This document shows positions 1 to 6,986 of a stretch of 15,877 nt of DNA, piece by piece. Origin of the DNA: Acidilobaceae archaeon (GTDB lineage: Archaea > Thermoproteota > Thermoprotei_A > Sulfolobales > Acidilobaceae); contig JALWGG010000050.1 in NCBI GenBank assembly GCA_027013765.1, forward strand, positions 600 to 16,476, read 5' to 3'. The notes under the pieces were generated by a model. The model was given only the letters and a program-made list of their open reading frames with translations, ran no database searches and was not told the origin of the DNA. The translations under genes and the position numbers were made by a program. Position 1 is the stretch's first letter; each line of letters begins with the position of its first letter.

Positions 1-1
1 T

Positions 2-496
2 GACAAGAGGATGGTGCGGGCTGGCGGCGTTGAGGAGAAATATGACTTGCTGATCAAGGTCCCGCCCTCAAGGCTTCCGGACGTCCTGGCGGGTAGTGAA
101 GGCTTCACCTGGAAGATGGATGAGAGGTTCGCGCCAGTAAGAGGCTATAACTTCAGGCATCCAGATTATGATGACGTGTATATGGTTGGCGAGCACTCGA
201 TGCCCCCAGCAGGACTACCCACAGCTGGAATACCTGTCCACTATGCTGCCGAGGTTGCCGCTAACAGTATTGTAGCCGACCTGGTGGGGGGCTCCCCGGT
301 ATACATGCCTAGGGGCATGATCCCGTGTATAGGGTACTATGGACTCTCAGCATTCGCAGGGTTCTGTGAGGTATACTATAACGAGTCTGAGGGGAGGAGG
401 ACCTTGAAATGCTACTCGATAGCCAGGAGCCCGCTGGTTAGGATAATGAAGCAGGCATTTTATGAATCATGGATCTCCGCAATAAAGATGGGGTGA
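2..496 (+). CDS. Sulfide:quinone oxidoreductase-like flavoprotein, C-terminal part
   Basis: The frame is open to the left edge, so this is a 3' fragment; the ATG at 11 is probably internal. About 165 residues remain. The sequence YDLLIKVPPSR followed by VYMVGEHS and then GLPTAGIPVHYAAEVAANSI matches the C-terminal part of FAD-dependent disulfide-type oxidoreductases of the SQR / flavocytochrome c sulfide dehydrogenase / NDH-2 group, where a 'vGD' motif binds the FAD ribityl chain and the next helix closes the flavin site. Here the motif reads GE instead of GD. Cysteines in MIPCIGYYG and AFAGFCEVYY may include the redox cysteine of SQRs, but the N-terminal cysteines are outside the window. A DUF1641 gene follows 6 nt after the stop codon, a frequent neighbour of SQR-like genes. 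SQRs are monotopic membrane enzymes passing electrons from sulfide to quinone. The exact substrate is inference. Confidence 0.8.
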   Translation, partial: DKRMVRAGGVEEKYDLLIKVPPSRLPDVLAGSEGFTWKMDERFAPVRGYNFRHPDYDDVYMVGEHSMPPAGLPTAGIPVHYAAEVAANSIVADLVGGSPVYMPRGMIPCIGYYGLSAFAGFCEVYYNESEGRRTLKCYSIARSPLVRIMKQAFYESWISAIKMG

Positions 497-502
497 TGAG
501 GG

Positions 503-925
503 ATGGAGGAGGCCAGGAGCCAGTATGAGGCACAGGCCCTCAAGGACCTTATAGAAGTTGCTGTAGCCCTCAAGAAGTCTGGCATGTTAGACCTCTTGAA
601 GGCCTTGAGCGAGAAGTCTGAGGAACTGATGACCCTGATGGCGGACGATATAGCACTCTATAGGGCTCTAGGGCTTGCGGATGCCGCCGTGAGTGCGATA
701 GACAAGGTAGATCCAGACGATATCATAAACTCTAAGAAGACAATAGAGGGCCTGACAATGTGTGCAGTAAAGGCTCTTGCAGAAGCGGGTAAGACGGAGC
801 CTAAGCCTGTGGGAGGAGTATTTGGGTTAATGGGCGCGTTGAGAGATAAGGACGTCCAGGTCGGGCTAGGGTTAATGATACAGATAGCCAAGGGGCTTGG
901 CGCCTGCTATAGAAGTAAAAAGTAG
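503..925 (+). CDS. DUF1641 family protein, SQR partner
   Basis: A 140-residue, largely helical protein without signal peptide or membrane segment. The C-terminal stretch KPVGGVFGLMGALRDKDVQVGLGL has the hallmark of DUF1641 (PF07849): a K-P-x-G-x-x-G-L motif followed by 'aLrDkdVq.gLg'. The molecular function of the family is unknown; it is often encoded next to SQR-like or formate dehydrogenase-like oxidoreductases, and the context here fits that. The ATG start is fixed by an SD sequence GGTGA at 492-496, which contains the upstream stop codon and lies 6 nt before the ATG, implying translational coupling with the SQR-like gene. Its TAG stop is one base away from the stop of the convergent hisD. 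Family assignment is firm; a role as accessory or membrane-docking partner of the flavoprotein is inference. Confidence 0.85.
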   Translation: MEEARSQYEAQALKDLIEVAVALKKSGMLDLLKALSEKSEELMTLMADDIALYRALGLADAAVSAIDKVDPDDIINSKKTIEGLTMCAVKALAEAGKTEPKPVGGVFGLMGALRDKDVQVGLGLMIQIAKGLGACYRSKK

Positions 926-926
926 A

Positions 927-2225
927 CTATCCCTCCCTATTACCTCTTCTACACCCTCTTTCTATAATGCTCCTTGCATGGGAATAGAGTCCTTCATAGA
1001 AGCCGAGCTCTACAGCGCCGCGGCATATATTAAAGAAGCCGTCCTTAGAGGCAGTGTTGATATATACGGCTTTCAGGAAATCCAGCGGTGTCAGGCCTCC
1101 CCGGAAGCGGGCCCAACCCATGGTCGGTAGTATGTGGTTTGCCCCGGTGGAATAGTCTGTTAAAGCTGGCGGCGTATATGCCCCTATACTTATGGAGCCG
1201 GCATTGCGTATCCTCGGCAGGAGGTCCTCCCCGCCCGACACTGCTAAGTATAGGTGCTCGGGTGCAGCTTCGTTGACGGCGTTCACACCGTCATCCATGC
1301 TATCCAGGTCGAGGACTAGCCCGTTGGACTCCAGCGAGGACCTCACCACCTCCCCCGTCGGCGTGGAGGCAACTACACGTTCCAGCCTGTCGAGGACCTC
1401 ATCCAGGTATCCTGCATTGGGTGATGCAAGTATTACCAGTGTATCCGGTGAGTGCTCCGCCTGAGCTGCTATATCCCATGCAAGCCATGATGCATCGACA
1501 CTACCATCGGCTAATATGAATAATTCCGTGGGGCCCGCCAGGAAATCTATACCAGTAACCCCGTAGAGGAGCTTCTTTGCCACGGTAAACCATATGCCCC
1601 CAGGCCCTGCTATGAGGTCGACCCTCTCCACGGTCTCCGTGCCAAGTGCCATGGCCGCAGCCGCGTAGGCCCCGCCCAGCCTATAGACCCTCCTCACCCC
1701 CACAATATTTGCTGCAACCAGAATCCCTGGATCCACCTCTCTACCCCTGGGCGGAGACGACAGGTATAATTTTCCTACTCCAGCAGCCTTGGCAGCGGCT
1801 CCAGCCATTATGACTGATGAGGGATAGCTTGCCCTGCCCCCGGGAGCGTATAGCCCTGCACTGCCTACTGGCATCCACTTGACAGACACCTTGACCCCTT
1901 CAGCTGTCTCAACATCCACACTCGGTGGAACTAGGCTCTTAGAGACTGTATAGACTCTATCCATAAGGTCCTCCAGAGCCCTTATAACTCCTGACGGGAC
2001 CCTGTCATAGGCTCTAAGCACCTCATCTTCATCTACAATGATCCCCTCACCATTGAGCCCGTGGAACACTCTAAGGTATTCTAGGAGGGCTTCATCACCC
2101 CTCTCTTTGACATCCCTTATTATGCCCTCAACCCTACGTTCAACGTCAGGATCATACTTGCTTGTGATTAACCCGGAGAGGACTCCCTTGGAGTACCTGG
2201 TCCTTCTAAGGGTGAACCAACACAC
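927..2225 (-). CDS. hisD: Histidinol dehydrogenase
   Basis: Zn- and NAD-dependent oxidation of L-histidinol to L-histidine, the last step of histidine synthesis. From the GTG at 2225 the product is 432 residues, the normal family length. Visible motifs include DVKERGDEAL near the N-terminus, IAGPGGIWFTVAKKLL, IDFLAGPTELFILAD, the zinc/catalytic region AQAEHSPD (Gln, Glu, His), AAPEH, TDYSTGANHILPT (Asp ligand) and a C-terminal FYEGLYSHARSI supplying the last His ligand. The frame stays open to 2336, but the extra 37 codons would cover the likely promoter (GATATATC at 2266-2273 on this strand) and an SD GGAGG lies 4 nt before the GTG, so the short form is chosen. The usual G before DY is T here. 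No other his genes are in the window. A paralogous alcohol dehydrogenase of this superfamily (HpsN-like) is possible but less likely, because the H-bearing motifs are complete. Confidence 0.92.
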   Translation of the reverse strand: MCWFTLRRTRYSKGVLSGLITSKYDPDVERRVEGIIRDVKERGDEALLEYLRVFHGLNGEGIIVDEDEVLRAYDRVPSGVIRALEDLMDRVYTVSKSLVPPSVDVETAEGVKVSVKWMPVGSAGLYAPGGRASYPSSVIMAGAAAKAAGVGKLYLSSPPRGREVDPGILVAANIVGVRRVYRLGGAYAAAAMALGTETVERVDLIAGPGGIWFTVAKKLLYGVTGIDFLAGPTELFILADGSVDASWLAWDIAAQAEHSPDTLVILASPNAGYLDEVLDRLERVVASTPTGEVVRSSLESNGLVLDLDSMDDGVNAVNEAAPEHLYLAVSGGEDLLPRIRNAGSISIGAYTPPALTDYSTGANHILPTMGWARFRGGLTPLDFLKAVYINTASKDGFFNICRGAVELGFYEGLYSHARSIIERGCRRGNREG

Positions 2226-2261
2226 CCCGCCTCCACGGGCCTGGTTAGCCTCTTGAGTTAA

Positions 2262-2280
2262 AATGGATATATCTGCTAAA
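2262..2280 (-). promoter_or_regulatory. Probable hisD promoter (TATA element)
   Basis: On the minus strand the sequence TTTAGCAGATATATCC contains GATATATC (2266-2273), a good archaeal TATA element about 45 nt before the GTG at 2225. Initiation about 25 nt downstream would leave a short leader carrying the GGAGG SD. This supports the shorter start for hisD. Assigned by eye. Confidence 0.45.
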
Positions 2281-2404
2281 TACCACGGCCACCCCCCGAA
2301 TACATGGGTGTATAGGGTTAACCAGCGAGATCCCATACAGTGGGATAGTAAAGGAGGTAAACACGTTACTGGCTAGGCAGGGCGGCAGAGTTAGGTATAG
2401 CCAC

Positions 2405-4594
2405 TTGGAGGTCTACGGAGACCCCGAGCCTGGACCCTGGGTGTGGGAGGCGGGGCTTACAGAGCCCCTACAGAGGGCCTTGAGGGGGATGGGTATTGAG
2501 AGGCTCTATAGGTTCCAGCACGACGCGTACAAGGCTATAACAAGTGGCAGGGATACAGTGATCGTGTCGGGAACTGGTACCGGTAAGACGGAGGCGTTCC
2601 TAGCCCCGATACTAGACATGATCATAAGGGAGGGCCCGGCCGCTCCCAGGCCCTATGCATTAATCCTATACCCCACAAAGGCCCTGGCAAGGGACCAGCT
2701 ATACAGGTTCAAGGTCCTAGCAGAGGGGAGGCTGGGGATCAGGGTTGCAGTCCTAGACGGGGACACTCCCAGGGCAGAGAGGACCTCCATCTACAGTAGC
2801 CCACCCCACATCATAGTATCTAACCCTGACATGCTCCACATGGGCTTAGCATTCAGCGACAAGTTCAGGAGGCTAGTCTCAAAGGCCAAGTTCATAGTGG
2901 TAGACGAGATGCACGTCTACAGGGGCGTATTCGGGAGCCACGTGAGAAAGGTCCTCTACAGGGCCGAGAGGACCTCGGGGAGAGTAGTCTTCATAGGATC
3001 CGGGGCAACGATAGGGAACCCAGCCTCCATGGGCGAGAAGCTATTCGCAAGGAGTGTAGAGGTCGTTGAAGGCCCAAAGAGGAGGAAGGGTACAGCCATA
3101 CACCTGCTAGCAGACTACGGTCATGGAAGCAGGTGGAGCACTGCTGCAGCAATAATATCACTACTAGTGCGTAGAGGGCTTAAAGTGCTCGGCTTCGTCG
3201 ACAGCCAGCAGATGGCCGAGCTCATAGCAAGGATCTCGCTCAAGAGTTACGGTGTCAGGGTGGGGGTGCACAGGGCCGGCCTGCTGCCCGAGGATAGGAG
3301 GAGGGTTGAGGAGGACTTCAGGGAGGGGAGGATCAACGCAGTAGTCTCCACCCCCACAATGGAGCTCGGCATAGACCTTGGAGACCTGGACGCAGTAGTG
3401 ATGGCGCATCTGCCGAGGAGCATATCGAGCTATATCCAGAGGTCGGGTAGGGCTGGGAGGAGGGATGAGCCGGGCCTTGTCATAACCCTCCTAGGAGACG
3501 ACCCTATAGAGGCATACTTCCTCCAGCACCCCCAGGAGCTATTTAGGATGGAGCCCGACCCGGGATACATAGAGCCGGGTAACAGGGAGATAGCGAAGGT
3601 GCATCTAGCAGCACTCCTCCTCCAGACGGGCCTAGTCGATATAGATAGTATACCTGAGGACCTCAGGATAGCCCTAGAAGACCTAGAGGCTATGAGGATC
3701 GCAGTAAGGCTAAACGGCAAAGTTGCTCCGAGATGGGGCAGGGCCAGGAGCTATGTTGAGGCTCACGGCAGCCTCAGGTCTAGTGGCCCCCAGGTTAGGA
3801 TCGTTGAAGACGGCAGGGAGATCGGCAAGAGGGAGATGCCTATGGCGTTATATGACCTCTACCCAGGAGCAGTATACTACCATTCAGGGAGGACGTATGT
3901 AAGCCTAAAACTAGACATAGAATCAATGAGGGCCGACGTCAGGAGGGTAGGAGCGGATCTAAACTTCTACACAAAACCAATGTACAGCATCGATGTAGTA
4001 TCAATAACACCCCTAGAGGAGAGGACCCTAGGCCCCCTACGCATAGTCTACGGAGACATAAAAATAATGGTCACGGTGGAAGGATACTATGTGAAGGACG
4101 AATACAGCGGGGTTACACTATCAGAGGTATCATACAAGGACCCAATAAAGTGGGAATACTGGACGAAGGGCATAGCGACCAGGTATCCCAACCCGGGGAT
4201 AACTGACCAGGTAGCCCTACTAAGCGGGTACCACGCCCTGGAGCATACGATCATAGCAGCGGCCAGGCCGGTAGTGGGGGCGTCAGACACGGACCTAGGC
4301 GGTGTAAGCTACCCCAGCGGCCACATAGTGATATATGACTCTGCACCCGGGGGGCATGGGGCGTCGAAACTAGTATTCGAGCGCCTGGAACGCGTGCACG
4401 ACATAGCCGAGAATATACTAGCATCCTGCACATGCGAGGATGGATGCCCGAAATGCGTATTCAGCCCATACTGTGGAGTCAACAACAAGTTCCTATCAAG
4501 AAAAACCGCTCTCAAGATACTAGTATACACGATGAAGACTAGTGAGAGACCCTCTAAAAGGCTTGAACCACCCCACGGAACCCCCTACGCATAA
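2405..4594 (+). CDS. DEAD/DEAH-box helicase with DUF1998 domain (MrfA/Hrq1-like)
   Basis: A 729-residue superfamily 2 DNA helicase. Visible in order: Q-motif-like RLYRFQ (33-38), Walker A SGTGTGKT (55-62), motif Ia YPTKALARDQ (89-98), Walker B VVDEMH (165-170), motif III GSGATIGNP (198-206), motif V STPTMELGIDLGDLDAV and motif VI QRSGRAGRR (345-353). The C-terminus holds a DUF1998 zinc module with five cysteines (675, 677, 681, 684, 690; SCTCEDGCPKC then PYC). This layout is that of the YprA/MrfA and Hrq1 family, linked in Bacillus and yeast to repair of crosslinks or bulky lesions. Box II is DEMH where many relatives have DELH or DEVH. The TTG start has an AGGT eight nt upstream. A much stronger SD (2352-2358) lies about 50 nt upstream with no ATG, GTG or TTG at normal distance (see findings). 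Divergent from hisD. A repair role in this organism is inference. Confidence 0.93.
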   Translation: MEVYGDPEPGPWVWEAGLTEPLQRALRGMGIERLYRFQHDAYKAITSGRDTVIVSGTGTGKTEAFLAPILDMIIREGPAAPRPYALILYPTKALARDQLYRFKVLAEGRLGIRVAVLDGDTPRAERTSIYSSPPHIIVSNPDMLHMGLAFSDKFRRLVSKAKFIVVDEMHVYRGVFGSHVRKVLYRAERTSGRVVFIGSGATIGNPASMGEKLFARSVEVVEGPKRRKGTAIHLLADYGHGSRWSTAAAIISLLVRRGLKVLGFVDSQQMAELIARISLKSYGVRVGVHRAGLLPEDRRRVEEDFREGRINAVVSTPTMELGIDLGDLDAVVMAHLPRSISSYIQRSGRAGRRDEPGLVITLLGDDPIEAYFLQHPQELFRMEPDPGYIEPGNREIAKVHLAALLLQTGLVDIDSIPEDLRIALEDLEAMRIAVRLNGKVAPRWGRARSYVEAHGSLRSSGPQVRIVEDGREIGKREMPMALYDLYPGAVYYHSGRTYVSLKLDIESMRADVRRVGADLNFYTKPMYSIDVVSITPLEERTLGPLRIVYGDIKIMVTVEGYYVKDEYSGVTLSEVSYKDPIKWEYWTKGIATRYPNPGITDQVALLSGYHALEHTIIAAARPVVGASDTDLGGVSYPSGHIVIYDSAPGGHGASKLVFERLERVHDIAENILASCTCEDGCPKCVFSPYCGVNNKFLSRKTALKILVYTMKTSERPSKRLEPPHGTPYA

Positions 4595-4690
4595 TTCTAT
4601 AGGTAAAATGCAAACCGTAAAGTAATACTATAAAGTGGCGGGGCTCCATGCGTATTGTAGAATAAACGGCCCTAACATATTAATAACTCT

Positions 4691-4748
4691 ACATATAATA
4701 AATAGATCGAACACAGGAATAATAAGATATGCATGACGACCTGGGGTG
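4691..4748 (+). promoter_or_regulatory. Promoter and SD of the small membrane protein gene
   Basis: An AT-rich TATA-like stretch acatataata (4691-4700) lies about 55 nt before the ATG at 4755, and a GGGGTG SD (4743-4748) sits 6 nt before it. A palindromic TGCATGCA (4747-4754) overlaps the SD and start. The presence of both signals argues that a real gene begins at 4755 although its frame ends early. Apart from this the stretch 4595-4690 shows nothing recognisable. Confidence 0.4.
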
Positions 4749-4754
4749 CATGCA

Positions 4755-5013
4755 ATGATAAGCCTCACCATAGCGCAAGGTGCAGGCCTAATAGCGGCAG
4801 GTATTATTGGAATCTATCTAATACTACTAAATCATAGCAATACTAATAGCAATATGGGTATATAAGGATGCTAAAAAGAGGTATCCGCCCGAGAGCTCGA
4901 CGCCAGTAGTATGGCTACTAGTAGTGCTATTAACAGGACTAATAGGACTAATAATCTACCTCATTGTAAGGCCAAAAGAGGAACACAGGCCACCGCAAAC
5001 AAGTACAATGTGA
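4755..5013 (+). pseudogene. Frameshifted two-helix membrane protein (PLDc_N-like)
   Basis: Two short frames together encode one plausible small membrane protein. Frame A (4755-4865) starts at an ATG with a good SD and encodes a hydrophobic helix beginning AGLIAAGIIGIYLILL, then becomes polar (NHSNTNSN) and stops. Frame B, open from 4831 to the TGA at 5011-5013, continues with IIAILIAIWVYKDAKKRYPP, then a second helix VVWLLVVLLTGLIGLIIYLI, then a basic tail VRPKEEHRPPQ. Dropping one base near 4828-4831 (ctactAAAtcata) joins them into a protein of about 85 residues: helix, WVYKDAKKR loop, helix with TGLIGLIIYLIVR. That pattern resembles PLDc_N-type small membrane proteins common in archaea; function unknown. 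The break could be a true mutation, a sequencing error, or recoding. Confidence in the joined reading is fairly high, in the family moderate. Confidence 0.65.
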
Positions 5014-5045
5014 CAGGTCCTAGACTACAATAATACTAAACGTAT

Positions 5046-5057
5046 AAAGTTTTTTAT
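5046..5057 (+). terminator. T-run after the small membrane protein gene
   Basis: A run of six T (aaagttttttat) about 37 nt after the TGA at 5011-5013 fits an archaeal U-rich termination signal. No stable hairpin precedes it, as is usual in archaea. Confidence 0.35.
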
Positions 5058-5072
5058 CATTCATACACAACC

Positions 5073-5116
5073 TATAATACCAGATATTATACATTTGAGA
5101 CTCCCTGTATAGGAGT
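5073..5116. promoter_or_regulatory. Inverted repeats upstream of the dehydrogenase gene
   Basis: A perfect inverted repeat TATAATA-ccaga-TATTATA (5073-5091) is followed by a second one, ACTCC-ctgtata-GGAGT (5100-5116), about 55-100 nt before the dehydrogenase start. The first could be a TATA/operator region, the second an operator or a small leader hairpin. Both are short, and AT-rich repeats arise easily by chance. The rest of 5014-5170 has only a second TATA-like run near 5135-5148. Confidence 0.25.
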
Positions 5117-5170
5117 TTAGAATAGCCTAAGGAATAGTTTAGTTAAAGTTTGGCCAGGTAGCATACGGTA

Positions 5171-5935
5171 TTGGGGATGCTATTGGGGGCTAGGGGATAC
5201 GCGTTTGTTGCAGGCGGGTCCCGTGGAATCGGCAGGGCTACTGTACTACTCCTAGCCGATAGGGGCTACAGCGTCGGCTTGAGCTATGTTAAGTCCTCCG
5301 ACGCGGGCATGGAGGCCTCTAGGCTAGCTCGGGAGCGTGGTGCAGGGGACTCCATAGCTATTAGAATGGACTCCTCCAGGTGGAGTGACGTTGTAGAGGC
5401 GGCAAGGGTCATAGGCAGTAGATTCCCCTACCTGAACATCCTAGTCTATAGCGCTGGCGTGCTCCAGGTAGGCCCCGTCGAGGACCTCGACCCGGAGGAG
5501 TGGGATAGGGTTATCAGCGTGAACCTGAGCGGCGCATTCTACACGGTAAAGGCCTTCCTACCGCTACTCAAGAAGGCCCCATGGGCATCTATAGTATTCA
5601 TTTCAAGCATTGCAGGCCAGACGGGCAACGTGTATGCAGGAACCGCATACGCGGCCAGCAAGGCCGGGCTGATCGGGTTGACGAAGAGACTATCAGTAGA
5701 GCTTGCAAGATACGGTATCAGGGTCAACGCGGTGGCACCCAGCTTTGTAGAGACAGACATGACCAAGCGATTCCTGGAAGACCCGGGGTCTAGGAGGAGG
5801 ATAATGGAGCTTCACCCCCTAAGAATGATATTAAAACCTGAAGACGTTGCAAGGGCCATACTATTCCTAGCAGAACCCGCCAGCTCCGGGATCACGGGGC
5901 ACATACTGTCAATAAACGCTGGGAGATACACCTAG
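5171..5935 (+). CDS. Short-chain dehydrogenase/reductase, FabG-like
   Basis: A 254-residue classical SDR, of normal length, with an N-terminal Rossmann motif GGSRGIG (15-21), a SAG in place of the common NAG (YSAGV, 94-98), the catalytic Asn in VISVNLSG (118), Ser in FISSIAG (145/146), Tyr and Lys in TAYAASKAG (Y160, K164), and VNAVAPSFVETDM after it. The end (SSGITGHILSINAGR) is typical of the FabG / 3-oxoacyl reductase group. It reduces a carbonyl or oxidises an alcohol with NAD(P); the substrate cannot be told from sequence. Archaea lack a standard fatty acid synthase, so a lipid synthesis role should not be assumed. The start is uncertain among TTG 5171, ATG 5177 and TTG 5183; an AGGT at 5156-5159 slightly favours 5171. 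Convergent with the next gene, 31 nt between stop codons. Confidence 0.9.
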   Translation: MGMLLGARGYAFVAGGSRGIGRATVLLLADRGYSVGLSYVKSSDAGMEASRLARERGAGDSIAIRMDSSRWSDVVEAARVIGSRFPYLNILVYSAGVLQVGPVEDLDPEEWDRVISVNLSGAFYTVKAFLPLLKKAPWASIVFISSIAGQTGNVYAGTAYAASKAGLIGLTKRLSVELARYGIRVNAVAPSFVETDMTKRFLEDPGSRRRIMELHPLRMILKPEDVARAILFLAEPASSGITGHILSINAGRYT

Positions 5936-5966
5936 CGGGGAGGCCCGGGCGCCTTAAGGAGGATAG

Positions 5967-6605
5967 TCAGGCCAGCACCAGGCTGAGGACCTCCCTAACG
6001 TCTCTAGGGCTAAGCGTGTTAGGGCAGGCCTTGAACACGTATCTCCCAGCACCCCGGGCTTGTATGGGTATGCCTAGGGAGGGGTCCAGCGAGGCAATCT
6101 CTATAAGGTCCTCTACAGAGCCTATAATACACCTTCTAGCACTTCTAGGCGGTCTAATCCGGGCCTTGATAATGGGCTTGAGCCTGCCTTGGATAGGCAG
6201 GATGCTCGGGCTCCTTATATACACGGCCTGGATCATGCTGGGCTTCAACAACACGTGTAAGAACCCATCATTAACCCTAACGGCGACAAGAACGCCATTG
6301 AACACGGGCCTGCTCTTGAAGGCTACAGCACCAGCCTCATCCAGCACCCTAGAAAGCTCCACGGCATTAGAGTAAAGCCCGCCCTCTAAGACGGTCTTCA
6401 GAACTAGCAGGTCTAGAGGAATGCTAGCCACCAGTATCACGATAGCAGGAATCACAGCCCTATTACCAGTATAGATGTAATACACTACAAGCAAAGCCAC
6501 TATGATAAGCGATGCGACGATTGAGGCCAGCACAATTCTCCGAGGCCATACCCTAGCATCCTCCAACAAGCTAACCCATCTACCGCCGGCTCTAGGACTC
6601 GGCAC
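5967..6605 (-). CDS. Hypothetical membrane protein with two N-terminal helices
   Basis: I do not recognise a family. The product is about 212 residues: a short basic N-terminus (PRAGGRW, WPRR), two hydrophobic helices (VLASIVASLIIVALLVVYYI and VIPAIVILVASIPLDLLVL) separated by TGNRA, then a soluble domain of about 140 residues ending in LSPRDVREVLSLVLA. The soluble part alternates short hydrophobic strands with basic segments and has two isolated cysteines (RRCIIG, KACPN). Topology suggests membrane anchoring with the C-terminal domain in the cytoplasm. The frame extends to a TTG at 6611, but AGGG at 6616-6613 lies 7 nt before the GTG at 6605 and only 1 nt before the TTG, so GTG is chosen. 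A TATA-like TTTATT lies near 6645-6650 on this strand. Codon use resembles its neighbours, so it is probably a real gene. Confidence 0.7.
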   Translation of the reverse strand: MPSPRAGGRWVSLLEDARVWPRRIVLASIVASLIIVALLVVYYIYTGNRAVIPAIVILVASIPLDLLVLKTVLEGGLYSNAVELSRVLDEAGAVAFKSRPVFNGVLVAVRVNDGFLHVLLKPSMIQAVYIRSPSILPIQGRLKPIIKARIRPPRSARRCIIGSVEDLIEIASLDPSLGIPIQARGAGRYVFKACPNTLSPRDVREVLSLVLA

Positions 6606-6827
6606 AACCAATCCCTAAGCATCTAAAACCTTAGAAGAGGCAACAATAAACATATATTCTCATTAACAACATGAGTACATAACAAAAGGACTTTGCCATT
6701 GTAAAATGGAGACTAAGGAAAGAACTACTAGAAAACCAGCGATAGTATTGGATGCATGATTAGTTTGAAGAGCCAGTGTGATAAGCTCCTAACACTTCCT
6801 AAAGGGACACTTGAAGGGTCTGTGTTT

Positions 6828-6854
6828 TGGCGAGGCCATGGTTATTTGAATTCC
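6828..6854 (-). repeat. Possible degenerate copy of the tRNA-Pro 3' end
   Basis: Aligned without gaps to 7718-7744 (the CCA, discriminator, acceptor 3' strand and T-arm of tRNA-Pro), this stretch matches at 19 of 27 positions counted by hand, including TGG (CCA complement), GGCC and the full T-loop ATTTGAA. Most differences are transitions. It cannot form a tRNA: T-stem pairs are lost and no 5' half follows. It may be an old attachment-site copy bounding an integrated segment, or a chance match. Confidence 0.3.
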
Positions 6855-6937
6855 TATAGACCCCAGCTATATGAAATCACGATTATAGCATGGTTTCTCC
6901 CACTAGGATAGGCACAGACTCCGTAGACTAATACGGG

Positions 6938-6952
6938 GAAAAATTGAAAAAC
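6938..6952 (-). terminator. T-rich terminator of the vapBC operon
   Basis: On the minus strand the sequence GTTTTTCAATTTTTCCCC carries two T5 runs about 35-48 nt after the vapC stop codon (6987-6989), a typical archaeal oligo-T termination signal. Confidence 0.4.
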
Positions 6953-6986
6953 AATATCACACACCGCTAAATGTGCGTGAGTCTCA

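Larger units (their letters stand above)
6612..6986. other. AT-rich stretch without a clear gene
   Basis: About 375 nt, more AT-rich than the flanking genes. It holds the promoter of the minus-strand membrane protein (6612-6655), several very short frames, a 51-codon ATG frame at 6756-6911 that I cannot assign, a tRNA-3'-end-like segment (6828-6854) and A-runs serving as the vapBC terminator (6938-6952). I recognise no transposase or integrase remnant in any frame. It may be decayed mobile or accessory DNA. Confidence 0.5.

Noticed and set aside
494..506. C-box-like GTGATGA that could start a C/D box sRNA
   Set aside because: It is the SD and stop/start junction between two genes; no properly spaced D' or D box pattern follows.
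897..1464. Plus-strand frames across hisD
   Set aside because: Antisense shadows: hisD motifs are continuous on the minus strand.
2226..2336. 37-codon N-terminal extension of hisD
   Set aside because: Covers the likely TATA box and SD, and the family does not need it; the GTG at 2225 gives the normal length.
6756..6911. 51-codon ATG frame on the plus strand in the AT-rich stretch
   Set aside because: No SD, no recognisable motif, poor codon character; it covers the tRNA-like remnant. Not called as a gene.
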